Assembly: GCF_009905615.1 (NCBI RefSeq)
Contig: NZ_JAAAKW010000011.1
Location: forward strand, 124,001 to 188,000
Length of the DNA stretch: 64,000 nt
From: Pseudomonas sp. SLFW
GTDB taxonomy: Bacteria > Pseudomonadota > Gammaproteobacteria > Pseudomonadales > Pseudomonadaceae
Reading direction: 5' to 3'
The notes beneath the pieces were generated by a model, which did not search any database, was not told where the DNA came from, and saw only the letters and a list, made by a program, of their open reading frames with translations. Shown in pieces: positions 41,660 to 50,479 of this stretch; within the stretch, counting starts at the first letter, position 1; the number at the start of each line of letters is the position of its first letter. A program made the translations under genes and the position numbers.

Positions 41660-42508
41660 ATGACCTTTGCATTGAAGGGTGGGGCGGTTGAACCGCTAAG
41701 GGCGGCCCCGGAATCTCGCACGGCGCACGTCACTCTGAGTCAGGTGACTCGCTCGTTCAAAAAGGCGGGTACGCGTGAACTGTTTGCGGCGCTCGGGCCC
41801 ATCGACCTGACGCTGAACAAAGGTGAATTCTTCTCCGTTGTCGGCCCCTCCGGGTGCGGCAAATCCACATTGATGGACGTCCTGTCCGGCCTTGCGCGAC
41901 CGACGTCGGGCGAGGTGATGTTCGAAGGCAAGGTCATTTCCAGCGTGCCAGACGGCGTGGGCGTGGTGTTTCAGGAGGATGCGTCGTTTCCCTGGCTGAA
42001 CGTGCGCGACAACATCGCTTTCGGCCTGCGTCGCAGCGGCGTCGATGGCCCGGAAGTGGAGCGTCGGGTGGCCTACGCATTGGGGTTCATGGGCCTGCGG
42101 GATTTCGCGAGTGCCTACCCCGCGCAACTTTCCGGAGGCATGCGCCAGCGGGTGTGCATCGCCCGAACGTTGGTCATGCAGCCGCGCCTGATTCTGATGG
42201 ACGAACCCTTCGGTGCGCTGGACCAACAGACGCGCTTGTTGATGGGGGACGAACTGCTGCGGTTGTGGCGCGAAACGTCCGCCACTGTGTTGCTGATCAC
42301 CCACGCGCTGGACGAAGCCGCGATGCTCTCGGATCGCGTCGGCGTGATGTCCTCACGGCCAGGGCTGTTCATTGACATGGTGGACACCGGCTGGGATCGC
42401 GACCGCGACAGCCGCGTGGTGTCCACGCCACGCTTCGGCGAGATCAATTCCCGTCTCTGGGAGAAGTTGCGCGTGGAAACCATGAAGGTCATGGGCACCC
42501 AGCACTGA
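41660..42508 (+). CDS. NitT/TauT-type ABC transporter ATP-binding protein
   Basis: The 282-residue ATPase has Walker A GPSGCGKST near residue 63, Q-loop FQEDASFPW, signature LSGGMRQR, Walker B LILMDEPFGALDQQ and switch ITHALDEA. This is the SsuB/TauB group. ATG 41660 has GGAGGAG upstream. It begins a seven-gene run to 48102 comprising the transporter, a NadC-like enzyme, a PhnN-phosphorylase fusion and a ProB-like protein. Confidence 0.9.
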   Translation: MTFALKGGAVEPLRAAPESRTAHVTLSQVTRSFKKAGTRELFAALGPIDLTLNKGEFFSVVGPSGCGKSTLMDVLSGLARPTSGEVMFEGKVISSVPDGVGVVFQEDASFPWLNVRDNIAFGLRRSGVDGPEVERRVAYALGFMGLRDFASAYPAQLSGGMRQRVCIARTLVMQPRLILMDEPFGALDQQTRLLMGDELLRLWRETSATVLLITHALDEAAMLSDRVGVMSSRPGLFIDMVDTGWDRDRDSRVVSTPRFGEINSRLWEKLRVETMKVMGTQH

Positions 42509-42539
42509 TCCGGTCGGGCCATCTAGCGAGGACGTCGAG

Positions 42540-43289
42540 TTGAATATCGAAAGCGTGCTGCGATCTGCACTGGTCGCAAGCTTCATCGGGTTGATCGAGC
42601 TGCTGTGCCGGACGCACGTCATCCCTCAAAGCGTGTTGATTCCACCCTCGCAAATGCTCACGCATCTGTTGGCACTGGTGTCGTCGGGGCATTACGGCGC
42701 CGACATTCTGTTCAGTTTCACCAACATTCTGGTGTCGGCGTTCATCGCGGTCATCAGCGGGTTCTTCATTGGCCTGGCGGTGCATTCGATGCCGCGTTTT
42801 CGGGCGGCCCTGGAACCGTTGCTGGCGAGCTATTACGCCGTCCCGACGTTCATTTTCTACCCCGTATTCATCGTGGTTTTCGGTGTCGGTCACGGCTCGA
42901 TCATCGCCATCGCGGTGCTGCTGGCCATCGTCGCCATGATCACCGCCACGCTGACCGGGCTTGATCGTATCCCCAAGGTCTTGCGCAAGAGCGCTGCGGT
43001 CATGCGCATGTCCAGGCTTGAGACGGCGTACCGCATCGAGCTGCCTGCCGCGCTGCCGTACCTGTTTGGCGGGGTGAAACTGGCGGTGGCCTACGCCTTC
43101 ATCGGCGTCATAGCCTCCGAGTTCATCCTCTCAGGCTCCGGGATCGGCTACGCCATTGCCTTTGCCTACAACAATTTCGAGAGCGACAACATGTACGCCC
43201 TCATGTTGCTGGTGTTGATCAGTGTCACGCTGATCAACGCGCTGCTCAATTTCATGGACCGTCGCCTGCAAGCGCGTCGTCAACGGTGA
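42540..43289 (+). CDS. ABC transporter permease, NitT/TauT type (first)
   Basis: The 249-residue permease has five or six membrane segments and the EAA-like loop RMSRLETAYRIELPAALPYL. TTG 42540 is used, as AGGA lies upstream and the coding similarity begins there. Its stop overlaps the next gene (GTGA at 43286). Pair of the second permease. Confidence 0.85.
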   Translation: MNIESVLRSALVASFIGLIELLCRTHVIPQSVLIPPSQMLTHLLALVSSGHYGADILFSFTNILVSAFIAVISGFFIGLAVHSMPRFRAALEPLLASYYAVPTFIFYPVFIVVFGVGHGSIIAIAVLLAIVAMITATLTGLDRIPKVLRKSAAVMRMSRLETAYRIELPAALPYLFGGVKLAVAYAFIGVIASEFILSGSGIGYAIAFAYNNFESDNMYALMLLVLISVTLINALLNFMDRRLQARRQR

Positions 43290-44026
43290 ATACCATGCAA
43301 AGAATGGTTCCGACGTTTTTACTGGTCATGGCCCTGATTGCCGCCTGGCAGGTGTTGCACCTCATGATTGGGGCCGGCGCGCTGACCTCGCCCTGGATGA
43401 CGCTCACACACCTGATTTCAATGATGGGCACGGCCGAGCTGTGGGCCAACGTGGGGGCGACCGCCAAGGCATTCGCCTACGCCATGAGCCTGGCATTGAT
43501 CGGCGGCATCGTGCTGGGCGTGTTACTGGGCATCAACCGTCTCGCCGGTGCGGTCGCCGAACCGATTCTGCTGAATCTGTACGCGATCCCCAAAGTGACG
43601 CTCTACCCGCTGGTCTTGCTGTGTTTCGGCCTGGGGCTTTCGTCGAAAGTGGCGTTCGGCGTCATGCACGGTCTGATTCCGATTCTGTTGTTCACCATGA
43701 ACGCCATTCGCCAGATGCGACCGGTGTACCTGCGCACCGCCGGGACGCTGCGCCTGAGCCCCCTCCAATCGCTGTTCCACGTTCTGCTGCCCGCGATCCT
43801 GCCGGAAATCGTGGCCGGCGTACGGCTGGGTTTTGCGCTGACGTTGCTGGGGGTGCTGATCGGCGAAATGTTCGCTTCTCAACGGGGGCTGGGCTACCTG
43901 GCGGTCAACGCGATGGGGCTGGGGGATATCCCGACCATCATGGCCGTCGCGTTGTTACTCACCGTCATCGCCGTCACCTGCAACAGCCTGATGCTGATGC
44001 TCGACAAAAAATTGCAGCACCGATAA
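43286..44026 (+). CDS. ABC transporter permease, NitT/TauT type (second)
   Basis: The 246-residue permease has six segments and the loop RLSPLQSLFHVLLPAILPEI. The start is GTG 43286 (overlapping the previous stop) or ATG 43295; the site GGTGA favours neither clearly. Two permeases for one importer imply a heterodimeric channel, a variation on the TauC homodimer. Confidence 0.85.
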   Translation: MNTMQRMVPTFLLVMALIAAWQVLHLMIGAGALTSPWMTLTHLISMMGTAELWANVGATAKAFAYAMSLALIGGIVLGVLLGINRLAGAVAEPILLNLYAIPKVTLYPLVLLCFGLGLSSKVAFGVMHGLIPILLFTMNAIRQMRPVYLRTAGTLRLSPLQSLFHVLLPAILPEIVAGVRLGFALTLLGVLIGEMFASQRGLGYLAVNAMGLGDIPTIMAVALLLTVIAVTCNSLMLMLDKKLQHR

Positions 44027-44068
44027 TCGACCTTCACCGAACTGTATCCACACATAGGGGTAACCACG

Positions 44069-44905
44069 ATGTATGACGTATTCCAGACTGACCGCCTGAT
44101 CGACCTTTGGCTGGCCGAAGACATCGGTTATTGCGACCTGACCGCTCAAGTGATGATCGAAGCGGACGAAGTGGGCGCTTTCTACATGAACGCTCGCGAG
44201 ACGCTGATCGTCTCCGGCATCGATATCGCTGCACGGGTGTTCAAGCGTTACGACCCGACGCTGGAAGTGATCGTGCGGGTGAAGGACGGTCAGAAAATCG
44301 AAGCCGGTACGGTGATGATCGATGTCCGTGGCAACGCGCGCAGCGTTCTGACAGCCGAACGAACGGCGCTGAATATCGTGCAGCGCATGTCGGGGATCGC
44401 CAACGAGACCGCCAAATACGTGGCCGCCGTTGCCGGCAGCCGTGCACGCCTGATCGACACCCGCAAGACCACGCCCGGCCTGCGCATGCTTGAGAAACAC
44501 GCGGTGACGTGCGGTGGCGGCCTTAACCATCGCCTGGGCCTGGACAACGGCGTGATGATCAAAGACAACCACATTGCGGTGTGCGGCGGCATCACCCAGG
44601 CGGTACAGCGCGCGCGTCGCCAGTTGCCCGTGCTGACCAAGCTCGAAGTCGAATGCGACAGCCTCACCCAAGTGGCCGAAGCGCTGGAGGCCAATGTCGA
44701 CGTGATCATGCTCGACAACATGAGCGTGGCGGACATGGCCGAGGCGGTGAAAATGGTCAATGGGCGCACCAAACTGGAAGCGTCCGGCGGCATCAATCTG
44801 TCGACCATCGGCGCGATTTCCAAGACCGGTGTCGACTACATCTCGACCAGCAAGCTCAATCAGGCCGCGGTGTGTGTAGACATCGGCCTGGACGAGGCGG
44901 AGTAA
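44069..44905 (+). CDS. NadC-like nicotinate-nucleotide pyrophosphorylase (paralogue)
   Basis: The 278-residue protein follows carboxylating nicotinate-nucleotide diphosphorylase, which joins quinolinate with PRPP to give nicotinate mononucleotide, CO2 and PPi. The catalytic groups are visible: ERTALNIVQRMSGIA, DTRKTTPGLR (about 130), GGGLNHRLGL (about 150) and KDNHI. GGG-x-NHR favours NadC over the ModD variant. It sits 42 bp after the permease gene with AGGGG upstream of ATG 44069, and is followed within 5 bp by the PRPP-forming fusion. A normal pseudomonad nadC is expected elsewhere in the genome, so the true substrate may be a related pyridine or heteroaromatic acid. Confidence 0.8.
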   Translation: MYDVFQTDRLIDLWLAEDIGYCDLTAQVMIEADEVGAFYMNARETLIVSGIDIAARVFKRYDPTLEVIVRVKDGQKIEAGTVMIDVRGNARSVLTAERTALNIVQRMSGIANETAKYVAAVAGSRARLIDTRKTTPGLRMLEKHAVTCGGGLNHRLGLDNGVMIKDNHIAVCGGITQAVQRARRQLPVLTKLEVECDSLTQVAEALEANVDVIMLDNMSVADMAEAVKMVNGRTKLEASGGINLSTIGAISKTGVDYISTSKLNQAAVCVDIGLDEAE

Positions 44906-44910
44906 GTCAC

Positions 44911-46956
44911 ATGGCGCAGGGCATCTTCTTCTTTGTTGTCGGCCCCAGCGGTGCCGGTAAGGATTCGTTGATCGAAGGCGCCCGCGCCCAACTCGGTGAC
45001 ACCGGTCGATACGTGTTCGCCCGTCGCACGATCACGCGCCCCTCGGGCGCACCGGGCGAGGACCACATCGGCGTCACTGAGGCTCAATTCTCGGCGTCCG
45101 TGAGTGCAGGGGCGTTTCTGGTCACCTGGGACGCTCATGGACTGTCATACGGTTTGTCTGCTGATTTGCTGACAGCGTTGGGCGAGGGCTGCAACGTCAT
45201 CGCCAACGGCTCACGCAAAATGATTCGTCAACTGGCCGGGCTGGTGCCCAGGCTCGTGGTGGTGGAAGTCACGGCGTCGATCGACGTGCTGGCGGCGCGC
45301 ATTCTCGCCCGTGGCCGGGAAAATGCCCTGGAGGCGGGCGCGCGGGTGATGCGTCAGGTCGAGCCGTTGCCCGTGGACATCGAAACGATCCGTGTCAACA
45401 ACGACGGCGCCCTTGAGCAGGGGGTCAGCGCGTTCGTTCATGCGTTGGCGAACGCCTCTCAACGGGTACGTCTGCGCCGTGTGCCGATCTCGACGGGCCT
45501 GGAGCGGGTGGCCTACTTGCCCCTTCACAGCGCCGTGCTGTCGGTCGGCGATTATTTGGGCGGCTCGAAAGTCGACCTCCTGGCCGACACCGCATCATTG
45601 AGCGTACAGATTCAAGGGCTGGACGCGCCGGGGTTGCTGGCGGCGGACGAAATCGGGTTGAGCGAGGAAGCATTCGCCCATTGGCGGGTTGCCGAGGGCG
45701 CCGAGATCGCCTTGCGCCGCACGCCATCACCGGCCAGTCGTCAGGCCCTGATTCAGAAGGTTCAGGGGCAAGAGCTGGGCGAACCCGAGTATGAAATGCT
45801 GCTGCGCGACATCATTGAGGGGCGTTACACGGATGGCGAAATCAGCGCGTTTCTGGTCAGCGCCACGCGCAGCCTGTCCGACGCCGAGGTCGTCGCGCTG
45901 GCCAGGGTGCGCAGCCGCTTCTCCCCGACGATGACGTGGGACCGTCCGATCGTGGTCGACAAGCACTCGATGGGCGGGGTCCCCGGCAGCCGCATCACCT
46001 TGCTGGTGGTGCCCATCGTCGCGGCTCACGGCCTGGCGATGCCCAAAACGTCGTCCCGGGCAATCACGTCTGCGGCGGGCACGGCTGACGCCATGGAGTC
46101 CGTGGCGCGAGTGGACCTGGACATCGCCGACGTGCAGCGTTGTGTCGCTGAGGCGGGGGCGTGCATTGCCTGGAATGGGCGACTCAATCACTCACGGGTG
46201 GACGATGTGATGAACGCGATCACCCGGCCGTTGGGGCTTGATTCCAATCGGTGGTCGGTGGCGTCGATCCTGTCGAAAAAGCTCACCGCTGGCTCGACCC
46301 ACGTGGTGGTCGATCTGCCGTACGGCCCGCGCACCAAACTTAAGACGCAGGCGCAGGCCAGGGAACTGGGCGATTTGTTCGAGCGGGTCGGGGCCGGGCT
46401 GGGTCTGACCGTGGTGGCTTTTGCCACAGACGGAAGCCGGCCTATCGGTCGCGGCATCGGGCCTTCGCTGGAGGTGCGCGACGTGCGGGCGGTGCTGGCC
46501 AATGATCCTGAGGCGGCGCAGGACTTGCGCGACAAGGCGCTTTTTTTCGCGGGACAGATTCTGGCGTGGGACCCGGCCATCGGCAGTGTGGAAGCCGGTC
46601 GTCGCCGCGCGGAGGAACTGCTGACCAATGGCGAGGCCAATGCGGCGTTTGAGCGGATCATCGACGCCCAGGGTCGGCGAGCGCCCGTGTTGCCAGGTGC
46701 GCTGACCTTCGTGGTGTGTGCGAGCGCGGCAGGGGAGGTGAGTGCACTGGACGGTTGGCGCATCGGTGAGCTGGCCCGACGCGCCGGTGCGCCGGCGGAT
46801 AAATCCGCTGGCATCGACCTCAAGGTCGGGCTGGGTGACCGGGTAACGGCGGGGCAATGCCTGTATGTCATCCATGGCTCCAACAGCACGGACCTTCAGT
46901 CTGCCAGCCTCCTGGCACAGATGAGCGACGGCGTGACCGTCACGCCAATCGCGTGA
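44911..46956 (+). CDS. Fusion: PhnN (ribose-1,5-bisphosphate kinase) + archaeal-type NMP phosphorylase
   Basis: A single 681-residue frame. Residues 1 to about 183 match PhnN (P-loop GPSGAGKDS at 11-19; ATP-dependent phosphorylation of ribose-1,5-bisphosphate to PRPP). Residues about 190-675 match AMP/NMP phosphorylase of the archaeal thymidine-phosphorylase-like family (KHSMGGVPGSR at 351-361, KTSSRAITSAAGTAD near 381, SILSKKLTAGSTHVVVDLP), which releases a base from an NMP and gives ribose-1,5-bisphosphate. No stop or start separates them. The two reactions are consecutive, so the fusion would feed PRPP directly from NMPs. ATG 44911 lies 5 bp after the NadC-like gene. Activities are inferred, not tested. 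Confidence 0.85.
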   Translation: MAQGIFFFVVGPSGAGKDSLIEGARAQLGDTGRYVFARRTITRPSGAPGEDHIGVTEAQFSASVSAGAFLVTWDAHGLSYGLSADLLTALGEGCNVIANGSRKMIRQLAGLVPRLVVVEVTASIDVLAARILARGRENALEAGARVMRQVEPLPVDIETIRVNNDGALEQGVSAFVHALANASQRVRLRRVPISTGLERVAYLPLHSAVLSVGDYLGGSKVDLLADTASLSVQIQGLDAPGLLAADEIGLSEEAFAHWRVAEGAEIALRRTPSPASRQALIQKVQGQELGEPEYEMLLRDIIEGRYTDGEISAFLVSATRSLSDAEVVALARVRSRFSPTMTWDRPIVVDKHSMGGVPGSRITLLVVPIVAAHGLAMPKTSSRAITSAAGTADAMESVARVDLDIADVQRCVAEAGACIAWNGRLNHSRVDDVMNAITRPLGLDSNRWSVASILSKKLTAGSTHVVVDLPYGPRTKLKTQAQARELGDLFERVGAGLGLTVVAFATDGSRPIGRGIGPSLEVRDVRAVLANDPEAAQDLRDKALFFAGQILAWDPAIGSVEAGRRRAEELLTNGEANAAFERIIDAQGRRAPVLPGALTFVVCASAAGEVSALDGWRIGELARRAGAPADKSAGIDLKVGLGDRVTAGQCLYVIHGSNSTDLQSASLLAQMSDGVTVTPIA

Positions 46957-47004
46957 TCCGGATGCACCGCCATCCGCGCCCTGAACAAACAGTGAGGTAG
47001 CCAC

Positions 47005-48102
47005 ATGCGTGAAGCGATCACGACCACCCAGCGCTGGGTCATCCACGTCGACAACCGCCTGATTGCGGCAACCGACGGCTTCAATCCGGATGCCATCCGC
47101 AAGCTGGCCGCTCAATCGATGGCCCTGCGTCAACGAGGGCTTGAAGTCGTTGTGGTCTCGACGCCTGGCGCCGGTGCCTCCACGGGCGTCGCGCTGCCCT
47201 TGCATCAAGCGCAGGCCCTGGCCGCGATCGATCAGATCAGGCTGACCCAGCTCTGGGCGCAAGCGCTGGCGCACGCTGGCGCTCAATCTGCGCAGATTCT
47301 GCTGACACAGGATGACCTGTCCCACCGCAAGCACTACCTCAACGCACGCAGCACGCTGCAAGTCTTGCTCGGGCAGGGCGTGATCCCGTTGGTCAGCGAG
47401 AACTGTGCCTTGGCCACCCATGGGATTCGCGCGGGAAACACCGACAGTCTGGGGGCGCTGGTGGTCAATCTGGTGCAGGCGGATGTGTACATTTTGCTGA
47501 CCGAGCTGGAAGGCTTCCTGATTACGAGCCAAGGCCTTGAAACCGATCAGGCCACAGCGGTGATCGATGAAGCCGCTGCCGGGGATGCCTCGCTGGATCG
47601 CTACGCGCACGACATGACTGAACACTTCGGCGTCGATGTGCGCTCCTGGTTGCGCTCGGCGCGGCTGGCCGCCCGTTCAGGTGCCCACACGGTGATCGCC
47701 GATGGGCGCCAGGACGGCATTCTCGATGCCATCGCTGCGGGCGCATCGGTCGGCACGCTGCTGATCTCTGATACCCACCCGGCGGCGTCCCGAGGACGCT
47801 GGCTGTCCAATCAACTGCCCATGCGCGGGACGCTGGAGATCATCGACGGCAGCGCATCGGCCACGACGGGCATCACCGCGTTGATGATCCTGCGCAGCGA
47901 AGGCGTGTTTCAGCGTGGCGACATGGTGGTGTGCCGAGGCGCTGACGGCGTTGAGTGGGCGCGGGGGCTGGTCAACTACAGCTCGCAGGAAATTCAAAAG
48001 CTGCGTGGCCAGTTCGTCGAAGCGTTTTCCCGGCAAATCGGTTATGTCGCCGAACCGGACATCATCAGTCGCGAAAATCTGGTGGTTGTAAAGGCGCCCT
48101 GA
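47005..48102 (+). CDS. ProB-like (glutamate 5-kinase fold) protein with altered active site
   Basis: The 365-residue protein aligns along its length with ProB: amino-acid-kinase domain (about 10-260), then a PUA domain (about 280-360; MVVCRGADGVEWARGLVNYS). Active-site residues differ: the Lys of K-x-G-S is His14 (WVIHVDNRL), the substrate loop INEND becomes SENC (131-134), and the GTGGM-x-TK motif becomes GVDVRSW (209-215), losing the second Lys. It is therefore probably not a glutamate kinase; it may have become a pseudokinase, regulator or altered kinase. GAGGT precedes ATG 47005. A normal proB is expected elsewhere (next to obg). Last gene of the cluster. Confidence 0.75.
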   Translation: MREAITTTQRWVIHVDNRLIAATDGFNPDAIRKLAAQSMALRQRGLEVVVVSTPGAGASTGVALPLHQAQALAAIDQIRLTQLWAQALAHAGAQSAQILLTQDDLSHRKHYLNARSTLQVLLGQGVIPLVSENCALATHGIRAGNTDSLGALVVNLVQADVYILLTELEGFLITSQGLETDQATAVIDEAAAGDASLDRYAHDMTEHFGVDVRSWLRSARLAARSGAHTVIADGRQDGILDAIAAGASVGTLLISDTHPAASRGRWLSNQLPMRGTLEIIDGSASATTGITALMILRSEGVFQRGDMVVCRGADGVEWARGLVNYSSQEIQKLRGQFVEAFSRQIGYVAEPDIISRENLVVVKAP

Positions 48103-48112
48103 CCGGACGCCT

Positions 48113-49444
48113 TTAGGCGCGAGGGCCGTTCGCAGGCCGCTCCAGCCCCAGATGCTCACGCAGGGTGCGTCCGCTGTACTCCCGTCGAAACAGGCCCCGT
48201 CGCTGCAACTCGGGCACCACACCGTTGACGAAATCGTCGAGGCTTTGAGGCAGGTAGGGCGGCATGATGTTAAAGCCGTCGCAGGCGCGTTCCGTGAACC
48301 ACTGTTCGAGATCATCCGCGACTTCGCTGGCCGTGCCCGCCAGCACCCGATGGGAGCGACTGCCACCAAAGCGTTTGCCCAGTTGGCGCAGGGTCAGGCC
48401 TTCGCGTTGCGAGAGTTCCTGCACGAGTTTGAAGCGGCTCTGGTTGCCGCGTATCTCTTTCACCTCCGGCAACGGCTCGTCCAGCGGGTAGACCGAGAGG
48501 TCGTGGTTCATGCTGTCAGACAACAGCGCCAGCCCGGCGAGGGGGTGCACGTTGTCCTCCAGTTCGGCGAATCGGGCCTGCGCTTCGTCTTTGCTCTTGC
48601 CCACGAACGGCATCACGCCCGGCATGATTTTCAGCGAACCGGCCGCGCGCCCCTGAGCGAGCAGGCGCTGATTGACCGTCTCGTAAAACACCTTGGCTTT
48701 TTGCAAATCGGGCTGTGCTGCGAAGATCACGTCGGCGACGCTGGCAGCGAAGCCCTGGCCGGTGTCCGAAGAGCCCGCCTGAATCAGCACCGGGTGGCCC
48801 TGCGGCGAGCGCGGCACATTGAGCGGGCCGCGCACGTTGAAGAACTCCCCCGCGTGATTGAGGTAATGCACCCGCTCGGGATGGGCAAACTCCCCCGTGA
48901 CCTTGTCGTGGATGAAGGGGTCGTCTTCCCAGCTGTCCCACAGTTTGATCGCCAGTTCGACGAACTCCCGCGCACGCCGGTAGCGCAGTTCGTGTTCGAG
49001 GATCGGCTCGGCGCTGTGGTTCAGCGCTTCGCCGTCGTTGGTGGAGGTCACGATGTTCCAGCCGATGCGGCCTTCGCTGAGGTGATCCAGCGTGGCGAAG
49101 GTGCGTGCGAGGGTGAACGGGTGATTGAAGGTGGTCGAAGCTGTCGCCGCGAGGCCGATGTGCGACGTCGCGCCCGCCAGCAGGCCGAGCAATGCGACCG
49201 GGTCGAGGCGGGAACTGGTGAGGTAGTGCACGCTGGCGTCGAGGTTGTTACCGAAGCGGTCTGACAAGGCCAGGCGGTCGGCGAAAAAAAGGTAGTCGAA
49301 CTTGCCGCGTTCGGCGGTCTGGGCCAAAGCCTTGAAGTAGGCCGGGCTGGTCAGATTGCCGGGTTGCGCGTCGGGCAGGCGCCAGGCGCTGGCGTGGTGG
49401 CCGATGCCCATGAGAAAGGCACCGAGGTGCAGTTGTCGGCTCAT
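48113..49444 (-). CDS. LLM-class flavin-dependent monooxygenase (NtaA/SnaA/DszA group)
   Basis: The 443-residue FMN-dependent monooxygenase has the TIM-barrel start (FKALAQTAERGKFDYLFFADRLAL) and the motif GRIGWNIVTS. Members oxidise nitrilotriacetate, dibenzothiophene sulfone, dimethyl sulfide and related C-S or C-N compounds. ATG 49444 overlaps the stop of the binding-protein gene as ATGA, so uptake and oxidation are coupled. The needed flavin reductase is not adjacent. Converges with the ProB-like gene. Confidence 0.85.
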   Translation of the reverse strand: MSRQLHLGAFLMGIGHHASAWRLPDAQPGNLTSPAYFKALAQTAERGKFDYLFFADRLALSDRFGNNLDASVHYLTSSRLDPVALLGLLAGATSHIGLAATASTTFNHPFTLARTFATLDHLSEGRIGWNIVTSTNDGEALNHSAEPILEHELRYRRAREFVELAIKLWDSWEDDPFIHDKVTGEFAHPERVHYLNHAGEFFNVRGPLNVPRSPQGHPVLIQAGSSDTGQGFAASVADVIFAAQPDLQKAKVFYETVNQRLLAQGRAAGSLKIMPGVMPFVGKSKDEAQARFAELEDNVHPLAGLALLSDSMNHDLSVYPLDEPLPEVKEIRGNQSRFKLVQELSQREGLTLRQLGKRFGGSRSHRVLAGTASEVADDLEQWFTERACDGFNIMPPYLPQSLDDFVNGVVPELQRRGLFRREYSGRTLREHLGLERPANGPRA

Positions 49445-50409
49445 TGCGGGTGCTCCAGATCGACCACCGCGTCAGCGACGTGCACGGCCTTCGGCAGCAA
49501 TTGGTTGCGATAGAACGCATCGGCCACCCGTTGCTGGGCATCAATCACCTGAGGGCTCAGCGGAAAATGCACGCCCCACGGCTGGCGGGCCAGCGACCGA
49601 ATCCACACCGGCACGGGCACCTTGGTGTCGTCGCTCAGCAGCTGCGCGACTTCCTGTTGATGGCTCTGAACGTAATGCTCGGTGCTGTCCAGCTCGCGCA
49701 GCACCGTAGCGAGGGTTTCCGGGTAGCGTTTGGCGAAGGGGCGCGGCGCGATGTAGAAGCTGTATTGAATCGGCAGGCTGCGCGCCGTGATCAACGGACG
49801 GGCCCCACTCGACAGTTCGGTGTCGGCGAGGCGCGGGTCCGGCACCACCCACGCGGCCACGTCGCCCCGCTCGAACGCCGCCCGGCCTTCGCTGTAACCG
49901 AGATAGGCTTCTTCCACGTCACCGAGTCTGAGCTTGGCCTGCTCCAGCGCGGCGATCAGCAGGTATTGGCCCGCAGACCCCTTGGCCACGGCAATCCGTT
50001 TGCCACGCAGATCCGCAAGCGACTTCGCGGTGGAGTCCTTCGGCACCAGAATCGCGTAATTGTCCTGATAGGGTTCGCTGTAGCCGACGTACGTCACATC
50101 AGGCCCGGCGCCCGCCTGGGCGAACACGGGCGGGGTCGCGCCCACGAAGCCGATGTCGATGTCGCCACTGTTGATGCCTTCGACCAGCGGCGGCCCGAAC
50201 GCGAACTCTTGCCACACCACTTTGACGCCGTGAGGCGCGAGGGCTTTTTCCAGCGTCCCGCGGTTTTTCAGGACCACCAGGCTGTTGCCTTTCTGGTAGC
50301 CGACGCGAACGGTTTGCGGATACTCGACGGCGGCCTGGGCAATGCTCGCCCACACACCTGCCACCTGAAAGGCCGCTACCCACACGGCTGTTTTGAAAGG
50401 GATGTGCAT
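49441..50409 (-). CDS. Aliphatic sulfonate-type ABC substrate-binding protein (orphan)
   Basis: The 322-residue SsuA-like protein has a signal peptide (residues 1-26) and a binding domain with VRVGYQKGNSLVVLKNRG and GINSGDIDIGFVGATPPVFA, as in sulfonate binding proteins. No ATPase or permease is next to it, so it must share a transporter encoded elsewhere. It is cotranscribed with the monooxygenase. Substrate probably an organosulfur compound, by analogy. Confidence 0.85.
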   Translation of the reverse strand: MHIPFKTAVWVAAFQVAGVWASIAQAAVEYPQTVRVGYQKGNSLVVLKNRGTLEKALAPHGVKVVWQEFAFGPPLVEGINSGDIDIGFVGATPPVFAQAGAGPDVTYVGYSEPYQDNYAILVPKDSTAKSLADLRGKRIAVAKGSAGQYLLIAALEQAKLRLGDVEEAYLGYSEGRAAFERGDVAAWVVPDPRLADTELSSGARPLITARSLPIQYSFYIAPRPFAKRYPETLATVLRELDSTEHYVQSHQQEVAQLLSDDTKVPVPVWIRSLARQPWGVHFPLSPQVIDAQQRVADAFYRNQLLPKAVHVADAVVDLEHPQ

Positions 50410-50479
50410 GGTTCACGCTTATGAAAGGGAAGGGGCGTCAGGGTATCCAGTCCGGGCGACGCACCGTAAATACCCAATA

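Noticed and set aside
44581..44910. Extension of the PhnN fusion frame back to 44581
   Set aside because: It overlaps the NadC-like gene in another frame and is Arg/Gln-rich; ATG 44911 starts the PhnN fold exactly.
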